Assembly (NCBI GenBank): GCA_903970285.1
Contig: CAJCHN010000030.1
Location: forward strand, 1 to 60,717
Source: Rhodanobacteraceae bacterium
GTDB lineage: Bacteria; Acidobacteriota; Terriglobia; Terriglobales; Acidobacteriaceae
Direction of reading: 5' to 3'
Length of the DNA stretch: 60,717 nucleotides
The notes under the pieces are model-generated. The model worked only from the letters and a program-made list of their open reading frames with translations, had not been told where the DNA came from and did no database searches. The first letter of the stretch is position 1; every line of letters begins with the position of its first letter. The position numbers and the translations under genes were made by a program. Shown in pieces: positions 33,883 through 41,846 of the stretch.

Positions 33883-34509
33883 TCAGTCTTCCCGCAATCG
33901 GAGCACCTCATCAATGCTCATCCCCATCTTGGCGCTGAATGCGAAGTCGGACGCGCTACAGGCTTGCTCATAGTCCCGCGCCAGCTTCTGAAAGGTTCGA
34001 TGGTGCATACCTTTGCGTCGAAATAGCGGGTCAAGCAAACATCCCCATCCCCCGCACCGTTCCCTGATCTTCCATGCGCGAGAGTCCGCTCGGTCGCCGG
34101 GAGACTCATGCTGGCATGGGTATGCAAGCCGATGGCAATGGCGACACGCAAAGATTGTTCCCCCATAGAGGATCGCAACGCGCCGCCCGCACCCTCTGAC
34201 GGGGCAGCGAAACCAGACCCGCTCGCCCCCGTAGTGGCATGGCGTCCGTTCCAGCATCACGGGATATTCGTGGCTGATCCATTCGCCTCCGCGTTGCCGG
34301 GTACTGTAATCCAGAACCACGCGATCATCCTCGGGGCAAATTTTGATAATGCCCACGGCCTCGCCGTTTCGCGTCCACCCCCAACAGAAAGAGAAGCGCC
34401 GCTCCAGGAATCCACCGCGCTGCAATCGGCGCACATCGAGTTGCTTATAATCCGCCGTCGTGTCCCTTTCAAACCCGCGCCGTCCGCTTCCCCATCCCCC
34501 CATTTCCAT
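33883..34509 (-). CDS. Zinc-ribbon hypothetical protein of mobile elements
   Basis: The 208-residue protein begins MEMGGWGSGRRGFERDTTAD, a form I recognise from uncharacterised proteins scattered on proteobacterial and acidobacterial mobile DNA. The conserved core is YPVMLERTPCHYGGERVWF, then CPVRGCGRRVAILYGG and FACRHCHRLAYPCQHE, which makes a two-CxxC-type zinc ribbon. Its role is unknown; a nucleic-acid-binding function is plausible. The frame is open to 34644, but ATG 34509 (or 34503) gives the usual start. It is oriented opposite to the Rap1a/Tai-like gene. Confidence 0.75.
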   Translation of the reverse strand: MEMGGWGSGRRGFERDTTADYKQLDVRRLQRGGFLERRFSFCWGWTRNGEAVGIIKICPEDDRVVLDYSTRQRGGEWISHEYPVMLERTPCHYGGERVWFRCPVRGCGRRVAILYGGTIFACRHCHRLAYPCQHESPGDRADSRAWKIRERCGGWGCLLDPLFRRKGMHHRTFQKLARDYEQACSASDFAFSAKMGMSIDEVLRLRED

Positions 34510-34608
34510 GCCTCCCGTCGGATTTATCGAAATCAATAGGCAAATCAAACCTGAGCAGTATCCACCTGCCAAGGCTCTATTTAGTCCGCCATCTGATATC
34601 GTGCTGTC

Positions 34609-34968
34609 ATGCTCGCACCCCTTCTCGCAGTCGCCATGCTGCAAACTGAACCAATCCCGGTCGCACAGAGGGGCTCATTCTTGTATCCAAAGTGTTTGGC
34701 TAACATTCGAGTGGTGGAAATGCCAACCACAGCCACAGTCGAATCAGATGTTGCCGCTGATGCAAATACCTGTCTCGACTATGTTGATGGATTCTTTGGG
34801 GCTATCGCTCTGACAAACAACCCAATTTGTGCGGATGGTGCGAGTTTGGGGACGATAATCAGAATCTATGTGGCATACATGCAGAAAAACCCAAAATTCA
34901 TGGATGCTGACAAAAATCTTGGTTTATACGCTGCAATGATATCGGCCTACCCGTGCAAAAAGAAATGA
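34609..34968 (+). CDS. Rap1a/Tai-like small secreted protein
   Basis: The 119-residue protein has a short hydrophobic N-terminus (MLAPLLAVAMLQTEP), likely a signal, and a domain with NTCLDYVDGFFGAIAL, NPICADGASLGTIIRIYVAY and a terminal AAMISAYPCKKK. The spacing C-x-x-Y-V-x-G ... C ... YxxxxP ... YPC resembles the Rap1a/Tai family, periplasmic immunity proteins against type VI secretion amidase toxins, although many family members have no known partner. No amidase toxin gene is adjacent, so it may be an orphan immunity or defence protein, or may do something else. The assignment rests on pattern recognition only. Confidence 0.6.
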   Translation: MLAPLLAVAMLQTEPIPVAQRGSFLYPKCLANIRVVEMPTTATVESDVAADANTCLDYVDGFFGAIALTNNPICADGASLGTIIRIYVAYMQKNPKFMDADKNLGLYAAMISAYPCKKK

Positions 34969-34995
34969 CAGTTAGTAGTTCACAAGTGGCTTAAT

Positions 34996-35556
34996 TCATG
35001 GCGCGAGCATCCTCTGAAGCCTAATCCGCCGAACCTGTCGCCGTTCGTAGCTATTACGCCCGAAAAATCGAGACGCGCTCCCATCACGGAATGCACTCAG
35101 ATTGCGACTGAATTGCACGTCATCAGGCATGGTATCGAGCGACTTCATCACATACGCCAGACCGTCGATTCCGTAGCGGTACGGTTCCACGTCCGCCGCC
35201 GAGGACGAGCGTTTCCCGATCAATCCCTGCCATAGCAGTTGTGCGTGGTCGCAATTCAGCCTATGGGCCGCCACCAGCGCCGCGTGGACGTGTAGCCGTG
35301 GTTGGCGCTCATACGCCTTGATGAAGCCCAGCGTGAGGCGACTGTGAGCTTGCACACCCGTAATCCAGCGATTGAACAATCCATCCAACCGTATGACAGA
35401 AATCTCAAAGGGAACCGTCAACGTAGCGAATACCTGAAGGGGAAGAATCGATTCCAGGTATCCCGCTCCCTGCTTCGCTTCCTCCGGGATAAATCGTCGC
35501 CTGCTCTGGCTCATAGACACACTTCTGTCCTTGGTCTCGCTCACCCGAATGCACAT
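34996..35556 (-). CDS. HUH-type replication initiator-like protein
   Basis: The 186-residue protein resembles rolling-circle replication-associated proteins (REP/G2P-like). VFATLTVPFEISVIRLDGLF is the first conserved strand block, RLHVHAALVAAHRLN contains the metal-binding H-x-H (HUH) motif, and GIDGLAYVMKSLD provides the Y-x-x-K context of the nicking tyrosine. It is shorter than full Rep proteins but close to the small versions on integrative elements. It would nick one strand to start replication or transfer of the excised circle. ATG 35556 or ATG 35514 (MSQSRRRFIPEEAKQG) can be the start. It is downstream of the HTH gene on the same strand. Confidence 0.65.
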   Translation of the reverse strand: MCIRVSETKDRSVSMSQSRRRFIPEEAKQGAGYLESILPLQVFATLTVPFEISVIRLDGLFNRWITGVQAHSRLTLGFIKAYERQPRLHVHAALVAAHRLNCDHAQLLWQGLIGKRSSSAADVEPYRYGIDGLAYVMKSLDTMPDDVQFSRNLSAFRDGSASRFFGRNSYERRQVRRIRLQRMLAP

Positions 35557-35674
35557 TCTCAGCGCATGGCCTCCGACGGTGTTTCGTGCGGAGGCTGTTC
35601 CGGCATTCCTGCGGTTATCAAACGGGGAGGGTTTGCAGACGGCATTCGTGCCGTTGCAGGGGAACCGTCGGAGG

Positions 35675-35872
35675 CTAATGCGCTCGTGAACCTGCCGCCG
35701 GAGACTTTCCGCCGTCTTCGATAACGCGCTCCAGCTCCGATTCGCGGATCATCGTCCGACTTCCCACCTTCGTCCGGCGCAACTTGCCGGAACTTAGCCA
35801 TGCCTGAATCGTGTATTTGCTCAAACCGCCAAGCCTCCGGGCGGCCTCATCAACGGATAGAAGATTCTCCAC
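35675..35872 (-). CDS. Excisionase-like helix-turn-helix protein
   Basis: The 65-residue protein has a single MerR/Xis-type winged HTH: NLLSVDEAARRLGGLSKYTI, then QAWLSSGKLRRTKVGSRTM and IRESELERVI. Such proteins direct integrase toward excision or control the rep gene. GTG 35872 is chosen because GGAGGG lies nine bases upstream; the frame stays open to 35947 but without a better start. It is divergent from the zinc-finger/integrase operon and upstream of the Rep-like gene, the normal control position in small integrative elements. Confidence 0.8.
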   Translation of the reverse strand: MENLLSVDEAARRLGGLSKYTIQAWLSSGKLRRTKVGSRTMIRESELERVIEDGGKSPAAGSRAH

Positions 35873-35947
35873 TGTCTCAGTCCCTCCAAGGACTGACAAC
35901 AGTTTCCCCTTGCCGATAACCCAGTGCAAGTGTATTGTAACGATCAC

Positions 35948-36739
35948 ATGAAGGCACGCACACAGACGTTACGCAAAGAAAACGAGGCGAGGGAGAGATT
36001 GTTGTTCGCTCCGCTCAGAGATCATGCAGATGACCCCGCACTACAGCGCGTCGATGAAATCTTGAGCTTGCTTGTTGCCGCTGATACGCACGTCAGGGAA
36101 CGACTCAACTACGTTTACCTCGACCGGCGAAGTCTCCCCAAGTTGCTGGACGACCAGAAGCAATCTAAGCAATCGGAGCGTGCCTACTATCAAACGCTGG
36201 AGTTGCTCAACATAAAGTTGAGTAGGTATCAATGGACAGCAACTTTAGCAGGTGATCTCTATGGTTTTCGGAGTGCGATTGTCCCCGCCCAACGTGCGGG
36301 GAATAGTGAATATTCGGGGCGCAAACACTTCGATTACACCGAACTCAGGGAGTATTCGGAGTACACGGAATCATTTGTGACCCAGAGGGATCAATTATTG
36401 GCTCAAATGGGAAAACCTACTCGCCCTGAAAGGCCTCCGGCTGTTTGGAACTCGATGGAAATGCGCATGGTTTCATACCTGCTGGAAGCACTCGATAAAG
36501 GCGAAATCTCCCGGTTCCGGGGATGCTCCGATTGTCAGAATTGGTTTTACGCGACAACAAGCCACCAGCGATTCTGCGGAGAGACGTGTCGGCGACGTTA
36601 CACGTCGAGCAGCCCCGAATTCAAACAGAAGCGGCGTGACTACATGAAGCACGTCTATAGACCCGACCAAAAGCAGAGGGACCAGCGGAGTCTAGCCGTT
36701 GCTAAGGGCACTGCGAAGCGCAAAAAAGGAGGAAACTAG
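35948..36739 (+). CDS. CGNR-like zinc-finger protein of unknown function
   Basis: The protein of about 263 residues has a helical N-terminal part (KENEARERLLFAPLRDHADD) and a C-terminal zinc finger GCSDCQNWFYATTSHQRFCG followed by ETCRRRYTSSS and a very basic tail. The finger resembles CGNR-type fingers, which suggests DNA binding. It lies directly upstream of the integrase: its stop at 36739 overlaps the AGGAGG-rich ribosome site of that gene, so the two are one operon. It is divergent from the HTH gene, and the 75-base gap between them must hold both promoters. ATG 35948 is taken as the start; 35924 is an alternative. Confidence 0.65.
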   Translation: MKARTQTLRKENEARERLLFAPLRDHADDPALQRVDEILSLLVAADTHVRERLNYVYLDRRSLPKLLDDQKQSKQSERAYYQTLELLNIKLSRYQWTATLAGDLYGFRSAIVPAQRAGNSEYSGRKHFDYTELREYSEYTESFVTQRDQLLAQMGKPTRPERPPAVWNSMEMRMVSYLLEALDKGEISRFRGCSDCQNWFYATTSHQRFCGETCRRRYTSSSPEFKQKRRDYMKHVYRPDQKQRDQRSLAVAKGTAKRKKGGN

Positions 36740-36742
36740 GCC

Positions 36743-37874
36743 ATGGCGATCTTTAAGCGCGGCACCGTCTATTACTTTGAGTTCGTCCACAATGGCAGAC
36801 GATATTGCCAGAGCACCAAAGTCAAGAACCAGCGGGACGCAGGAGAAATTGAGCGAGCCTTTCGCACGGCACTCGCGAAGGGTGACGTTGGGATTGTCGC
36901 TCGGAAGACCGTCCCGACATTCAAGGAATTCTCCAAGACTTTCATGGATGCGATTCGGGTGCGCTCGGCAGACAAACCCGCTACGGTCGGATTCTATGCA
37001 GACCGCACCACTCGGCTGCTAAAATACCGCCCGTTGGCGGAGGCTCGACTCGATGCAATCGATGAAGCGCTGATAGAACGCTATGTGACCGCCCGCCGCG
37101 CCGTTGTACAGCCCGCCTCATGCAATCGGGAACTCGCGACGTTGCGCCGCGCTCTGAGGCTTGCAGAGGAATGGAAGGTCATAGTGAGAGCGCCAAAGGT
37201 CCGTCTCTTGAAGGGGGAACGGCAACGAACGTTCGTCCTGAACCTATGAGGATGAAGCGCGGTATTTGCAGGCGTGTCCGCCTTTGCTCCGGGACGTGGC
37301 ATCCGTGATGCTCGATACAGGCTTGCGGATTGGTGAACTCCTGAACCTCCAATGGGAGGACATTCGATTTGAGCCGACGGGCGCGGCCAAATTCGGCTCC
37401 GTCAAGGTGCGAGTCGGAAAGAGCCAAAACGCCCAGCGGACGCTCTCCCTCACCGCCAGGGCCTCCGCCGTCCTATTTGCACGGCGCAAGGTGTCCAAAT
37501 CGCCCTATGTCTTTCCGGGCAAGTGCGCGGACACCCCGATTCTGGTTACCAGTCTGAATCACCTGCATAGCCGGGTCCGTGAGCCGATTGTGAACGGGAA
37601 AAAGGCTCAGGCGTTTTCGAGCGAGTTCGTTCTCCATAGCCTCCGACACACGTTTCTAACCCGGCTCGGAGAGGCTGGGACCGACGCATTTACAATCATG
37701 AGGTTGGCGGGACACTCCAGCGTTACGGTGTCCCAACGGTACGTCCATCCAACACTCGATAGCTGCGAAACGGCATTCGAGCGGTTGGAGGCATTCAACG
37801 GGAGGGCAAATGAGAGGCTCCAAGGAAAACAGTCCCTACAATCCTCTCATCACCCGAATCGCCGCACGGCGTAA
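36743..37874 (+). pseudogene. Tyrosine integrase, split by a one-base frameshift
   Basis: Two frames encode one phage-type tyrosine recombinase. 36743-37249 gives the N-terminal SAM-like and core-binding part (MAIFKRGTVYYFEFVHNGRR, then TFKEFSKTFMDAIRVRSADK); 37266-37874 gives the catalytic domain with TGLRIGELLNLQWED (Arg), KVRVGKSQNAQR (Lys), LHSLRHTFLTRLGE (His, Arg), RLAGHSSVTVSQRYVHP (His, nucleophile Tyr). Removing one C at 37243-37244 joins them as FVLNYEDEARYLQACPPLL, a normal linker, giving about 377 residues. All catalytic residues survive, so the break is recent, a sequencing slip, or possibly programmed. It lies ten bases before the intact tRNA-Ile, the usual int-att order. Confidence 0.85.
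37833..37841 (+). repeat. TCCCTACAA, right-end copy (candidate integrase arm site)
   Basis: This is the third copy of the nonamer present twice at the left end of the island. It lies within the last codons of the integrase gene, about 40 bases before the core repeat. Confidence 0.45.
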
Positions 37875-37882
37875 GTTGTTGA

Positions 37883-37960
<78 letters not shown>

Positions 37961-38193
37961 TATCGTTCGGACACCAAGGATCCCGGTCGGCTCCCCGGTC
38001 AAGACAGGCAGGTTTGCTGCCTTCCGTGCAAACAAACCGCGATAGCGGAGGGAGCCAGTTCCACGCCGGGCGAGCTGCCCGGGCTACATCCAACTGGATG
38101 GGCTCGCCATCCAAGTGCCATGGTGTTTCATGCTCCGACCGCCGGTCGCGCGGAGCCCACCGCATCCCACCTCCGCGGATGAAAGGACGATCA

Positions 38194-38991
38194 ATGAGCG
38201 CAACCACAAAGCAGCCGGATACCATGCAGGCTGACTCGGCCCAGGCCTTGCGGGGGCGAATCGAAGAGCTTGGTCCGTGGTTTCACAATCTGACATTGAG
38301 GGGCATTGAGACCGCACCCAACCATTTTCTGGGGGACTATCCGGAGGTCAAGTTTGCCAGCTTCCGCAATGCCATTCCGGAAGATCTGACGGGCATGAAG
38401 GTGCTCGATATTGGCTGCAACGCGGGATTTTACGCCATGGAGATGAAGCGTCGTGGGGCAGACCGCGTGGTGGGGATGGACGTCGACCTGCGCTATCTCC
38501 GGCAGGCCCGGTTCGCGGCGGAGGTCAACGGCCTGGACATCGAATTCCGCGAGTTGGCGGTGTGGGATGTTGCCACGCTGGGCGAACGCTTCGACCTGGT
38601 GATCTTCATGGGAGTGCTGTATCACCTGCGGCATCCCCTGCTCGCGCTGGATCTGATTCATGAGCATGTGGCGCGCGACCTGATGCTGTTCCAGTCCATG
38701 CAGCGGGGTAGCAAGGATGTGGCCCAGGTGGACGAGGACTATGACTTCATGGCGCCCGCGCCGTTTGAGGAGCCGGGCTTTCCAAAGTTGCACTTCATCG
38801 AACATCGCTATGCGCATGACCAGACAAACTGGTGGGTGCCGAACCGGGCATGCGTCGAGGCAATGCTTCGGTCCTGCGGCTTCCGAATCGAGGCGAGACC
38901 GGAAGACGAAGTGTACCTGTGCCGCTGGCAACCTGCTGCGGTGCCGCCTGATGGACCCCAATGCGTGTATCCCGTCAAAGGTTCGCGGTGA
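38194..38991 (+). CDS. SAM-dependent methyltransferase (TIGR04290/Rta_06860-like)
   Basis: The 265-residue methyltransferase has the SAM-binding motif I in KVLDIGCNAGFYAMEMKRRG, motif II around VVGMDVDLRYLRQA, and FDLVIFMGVLYHLRHPLLAL after it. NFHLGDYP-like and QTNWWVPNRACVEAMLRSCG segments are typical of the TIGR04290 group, found in uncharacterised glycan clusters with a B12-binding-type radical SAM protein. The acceptor is unknown. ATG 38194 has AAGGA about nine bases upstream and is preferred over the upstream open frame, which runs through the tRNA. Its stop overlaps the next gene (GTGA). Confidence 0.87.
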   Translation: MSATTKQPDTMQADSAQALRGRIEELGPWFHNLTLRGIETAPNHFLGDYPEVKFASFRNAIPEDLTGMKVLDIGCNAGFYAMEMKRRGADRVVGMDVDLRYLRQARFAAEVNGLDIEFRELAVWDVATLGERFDLVIFMGVLYHLRHPLLALDLIHEHVARDLMLFQSMQRGSKDVAQVDEDYDFMAPAPFEEPGFPKLHFIEHRYAHDQTNWWVPNRACVEAMLRSCGFRIEARPEDEVYLCRWQPAAVPPDGPQCVYPVKGSR

Positions 38992-40070
38992 ACTTGGACC
39001 TGCTGACAACGGAGGAGGTGCTTGCGCAGGCTGAGGCGAGGCTGCAAGCGCGCGTGCTCGATGCTGCGCTCGAAGGCTTCAAGGCCGCCGAGCATGCGGG
39101 TGCGGACTTCGCCCGCTGCGCGGCCGCTCGCTGGTTGTGCCATATGCTGCGGGGAGACTTCGCTGCGGCGTGGCGCGAGAGTGACGGCATTCGCGCATTC
39201 GGCGCTCCCGATCCACACCGGTTCTGGCAAGGAGAAGAGTTTGCGGGAAAGCGGCTGATCGTGCGCTGTCTGCATGGGTTGGGGGACGCGGTGCAGTTCC
39301 TGCGCTACGCGCCTGCGCTGCGGGCACGCGCAGCGAGCCTGACTGTGGAAGTTCCTCCCGCGCTCTTGGAGCTTGCCCCGATGTTCGACGGGGTGAACGA
39401 GGTGATCACGTGGGGAGAGCGGGCGCCTGCGCAGGTGCCCGAGTGGGACGTGCAGATGGAGATCAACGAGTTGCCTTATGTGTTTCGCACGGCGGCGGTG
39501 GAGCTCCCCTTGCGTGTGAGATACCTGCGGCTGCCGGCGGCGCTGCTGCGTGAGTCTGAACCGCGGGTGCGGGATGAGGGGAGCCTCCGCGTCGGCGTGG
39601 TGTGGGCAAGCGGAGAGTGGAATCCTGCGCGGAGCGTGCCGCTCGGACTTCTGCGGGAGATACTACGCACACCGGGTTGTGAGTTCTGGAATCTGCAGGG
39701 CGGACAGCAACGCGAGCAGTGGAGCAGTCTGGAACACCGCGCAGAACTGCATGCTGCGGCTGTGTGCGAGAGCAGTATCCCGCACCTGGCTGGAGTGATC
39801 GCGCAGCTGGATCTTGTGATCACACCGGACACGCTGGCCGCGCACCTGGCTGGTGCATTGGGAACGCCGGCATGGGTGATGCTCGAGTACGCCGCGGACT
39901 GGCGCTGGCAGCATGCGCGGACGGATTCGCCCTGGTATCGGTCCCTGCGGCTCTTTCGCCAGCGTGCTGCCGGCGATTGGAGCGGCGTGGTGCGTGAGAT
40001 CAGGCAGGCGCTCCGCGCGCTGGCAAGCGCTAAAACAACGAACAGGCTCACGGAGCAGAGCATAGCGTGA
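38988..40070 (+). CDS. TPR-like protein with GT9-type glycosyltransferase domain
   Basis: The protein of about 360 residues starts with helical repeats (AEARLQARVLDAALEGFKAA, ARWLCHMLRGDFAAAWRES) and continues into a heptosyltransferase-like (GT9) fold: LIVRCLHGLGDAVQFLRYAP, then VGVVWASGEWNPARSVPLGL, and LDLVITPDTLAAHLAGALGT in the donor domain. Such TPR-GT9 hybrids occur in glycan loci, and the sugar is unknown. GTG 38988 overlaps the methyltransferase TGA as GTGA and has AAGG upstream; the ATG at 38961 would overlap by 31 bases. Its own stop overlaps the following HAD gene, again as GTGA, so the three genes are translationally coupled. Confidence 0.8.
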   Translation: MNLDLLTTEEVLAQAEARLQARVLDAALEGFKAAEHAGADFARCAAARWLCHMLRGDFAAAWRESDGIRAFGAPDPHRFWQGEEFAGKRLIVRCLHGLGDAVQFLRYAPALRARAASLTVEVPPALLELAPMFDGVNEVITWGERAPAQVPEWDVQMEINELPYVFRTAAVELPLRVRYLRLPAALLRESEPRVRDEGSLRVGVVWASGEWNPARSVPLGLLREILRTPGCEFWNLQGGQQREQWSSLEHRAELHAAAVCESSIPHLAGVIAQLDLVITPDTLAAHLAGALGTPAWVMLEYAADWRWQHARTDSPWYRSLRLFRQRAAGDWSGVVREIRQALRALASAKTTNRLTEQSIA

Positions 40071-40780
40071 ACAAGATGATGAATCGGCTCGACCGGCCGT
40101 GGGACCGGTTTGACGCCTACCTCTTCGATATCGATGGAACGTTGATTCATTGCACAGACGCGATCCACTACTTCGCTTTCTGTGACGTGCTGACGACGCT
40201 GGTGGGAAGAGAGGTGACGCTGGAAGGCGTGACAACACATGGCAATGTGGATAATGGCATTCTTCGCGACGCCTTAGAGCGGGCGGGCGTCTTGGACGGC
40301 GGCTGGCGGGCAAGGCTTCCCGAAATCCATCGGACGATGGCGGAGTTCGTCGAAGCGCGGCGCGATGAAGTGAGACCCACGGTGCTGCCGCAGGTGCGAG
40401 AAGTGCTGGAGCACCTTCGGGGCAGCGGCGCGAGGCTGGGCGTAGCCACGGGAAATCTCGAACGCATCGGCAGGGTGAAGCTGGAGCGGGCAGGGTTGAT
40501 GGGATACTTCAACCTTGGCGGAGGCTGGAGCGATGCGCATGATTCGCGCGCGGAGGTGTTTTGCGCCGCAGTCGCGAAGGTGCGCGCGGCGTGCGGGGCT
40601 GCGACTTCGATCTGCGTTCTGGGGGACACGCCGGCAGACATCGCCGCGGCGCGCGCCAATGGTTTGCCGGTGATCGCGGTGGCGACCGGGATCTACAGCT
40701 TCAAACAACTGAGCGAAGAGCAGCCGGAACTGTGTCTGCACTCGTTGTCGGATCTTGTGGATGCGTCCGCGCGGACTTAG
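40067..40780 (+). CDS. HAD-family hydrolase (phosphoglycolate-phosphatase-like)
   Basis: The 237-residue HAD phosphatase has motif I AYLFDIDGTLIHCTDAIHYF (nucleophile and acid/base Asp), motif II in GVATGNLERIG, the lysine in the RVKLERAGLMGYF region, and motif IV ICVLGDTPADIAAARANGLP. The cap is alpha-helical. The substrate is likely a small phosphate ester, possibly a sugar phosphate of this cluster. GTG 40067 forms a GTGA overlap with the previous stop; ATG codons at 40076 and 40079 are alternatives. Its last 80 bases overlap, convergently, the 3' end of the glycosyltransferase gene on the other strand. Confidence 0.87.
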   Translation: MNKMMNRLDRPWDRFDAYLFDIDGTLIHCTDAIHYFAFCDVLTTLVGREVTLEGVTTHGNVDNGILRDALERAGVLDGGWRARLPEIHRTMAEFVEARRDEVRPTVLPQVREVLEHLRGSGARLGVATGNLERIGRVKLERAGLMGYFNLGGGWSDAHDSRAEVFCAAVAKVRAACGAATSICVLGDTPADIAAARANGLPVIAVATGIYSFKQLSEEQPELCLHSLSDLVDASART

Positions 40781-41846
40781 AGGTACAGGTTTCAAGGATG
40801 TGTTCGAACTCCAGCGCGCGGTGGTGCGAGGTATGTTCGGCGAGAATGCGTTCACGGGCTCGCTTGCCGATGCGCCGGCGATCGCCATCGGAGAGATGAA
40901 GCAGAATATCGGTTGTCTCCGCGGCGTTGGCGGGGAGCAGGATCTCTTCTCCGGGTGTGAGGAATTGGTCGAGCCCGTCCCATCGATCCGAGAGAATGGC
41001 GGCGCCGCAGGCGGATGCCTCGAACAGGCGGACCGAGGGCGAGTAGCCCGCATTGATCATGTCGTCCCGGGTGAGATTCAAGGTGAAGCGCGACGAAGAG
41101 TAGAAGTCCGGGTGATCGGGCGGAGCCACATGGGTGAGTCGCCGCACGTTGGGCGCCCAGGGCACGTCCGATGGATACATGGCGCCGGCGACCAGGAAAC
41201 CGGCGTCCGGAAGCGAATGCGCCGTTTGATTGAGCAGGCTCATCAGCTTGGGTTGGCGATCGCGGGCGTAGGTGCCCAGGTAACTGAGATCGTATGCGTA
41301 CTCGGCACGGACGGCCATCGGCTTATAGAGGTCGGGATCGACCGAGCAATAGAAGGGAACAGCGCGCGCCGAGCCGAAGCGGCTTTCCAGCTCTTCGAGC
41401 GTTGGTCCTCCGGTGAAGCTGAGATAGGCCGCGTACTCAGGGATGAGCGAAGCCTCCAGGTACTCGCACTGCCCGTGGGCGCGGAGCTGTGCGATGGTGA
41501 TGGGCGTATCGATGTCGTAGAACAACAGCGGCCCGGCACCGGCACCAAGCAGCGCCCGCGTGGCGCGGATGGCGTCCGGGAAGTATGAGCCGATCATCAC
41601 CGCATCTGCAGCCTGGGCTTCGCGAACCAGCGAGGCCTCTTCCATCTCCCAGTCCTGATACAGGCGAACGGTGCAGAAGCGGGGCTCCGGGAGGTCGCGG
41701 TTGTTGCGGTACCACTCCACGTCCTTTTCCACGAAGCGAACGCGATGGCCCCGCAGCGCGAATGCCTTGATGAGCGAGCGATAGGTGGTAGCGTGGCCGT
41801 TACCCCAGGCGGAGGTGATCGTCAGGCCGAAGATGACGAGATTCAT
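40701..41846 (-). CDS. CgeB-like glycosyltransferase
   Basis: The 381-residue protein resembles CgeB/spore-maturation-type family GT-B glycosyltransferases. It begins MNLVIFGLTITSAWGNGHAT with the acceptor-site loop, has VDPDLYKPM and YDLSYLGTYARDRQPKLMSL opening the donor domain, and ends its core with GYSPSVRLFEASACGAAILS, containing the SxRxFExxxCGxxxLSD signature. The C-terminus (after about residue 355) is hydrophilic and Pro/Thr-rich; it overlaps the convergent HAD gene. The ATG overlaps the upstream stop as ATGA (41846-41843). It is the last gene of the minus-strand glycan operon. Confidence 0.85.
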   Translation of the reverse strand: MNLVIFGLTITSAWGNGHATTYRSLIKAFALRGHRVRFVEKDVEWYRNNRDLPEPRFCTVRLYQDWEMEEASLVREAQAADAVMIGSYFPDAIRATRALLGAGAGPLLFYDIDTPITIAQLRAHGQCEYLEASLIPEYAAYLSFTGGPTLEELESRFGSARAVPFYCSVDPDLYKPMAVRAEYAYDLSYLGTYARDRQPKLMSLLNQTAHSLPDAGFLVAGAMYPSDVPWAPNVRRLTHVAPPDHPDFYSSSRFTLNLTRDDMINAGYSPSVRLFEASACGAAILSDRWDGLDQFLTPGEEILLPANAAETTDILLHLSDGDRRRIGKRARERILAEHTSHHRALEFEHILETCTSKSARTHPQDPTTSADTVPAALRSVV

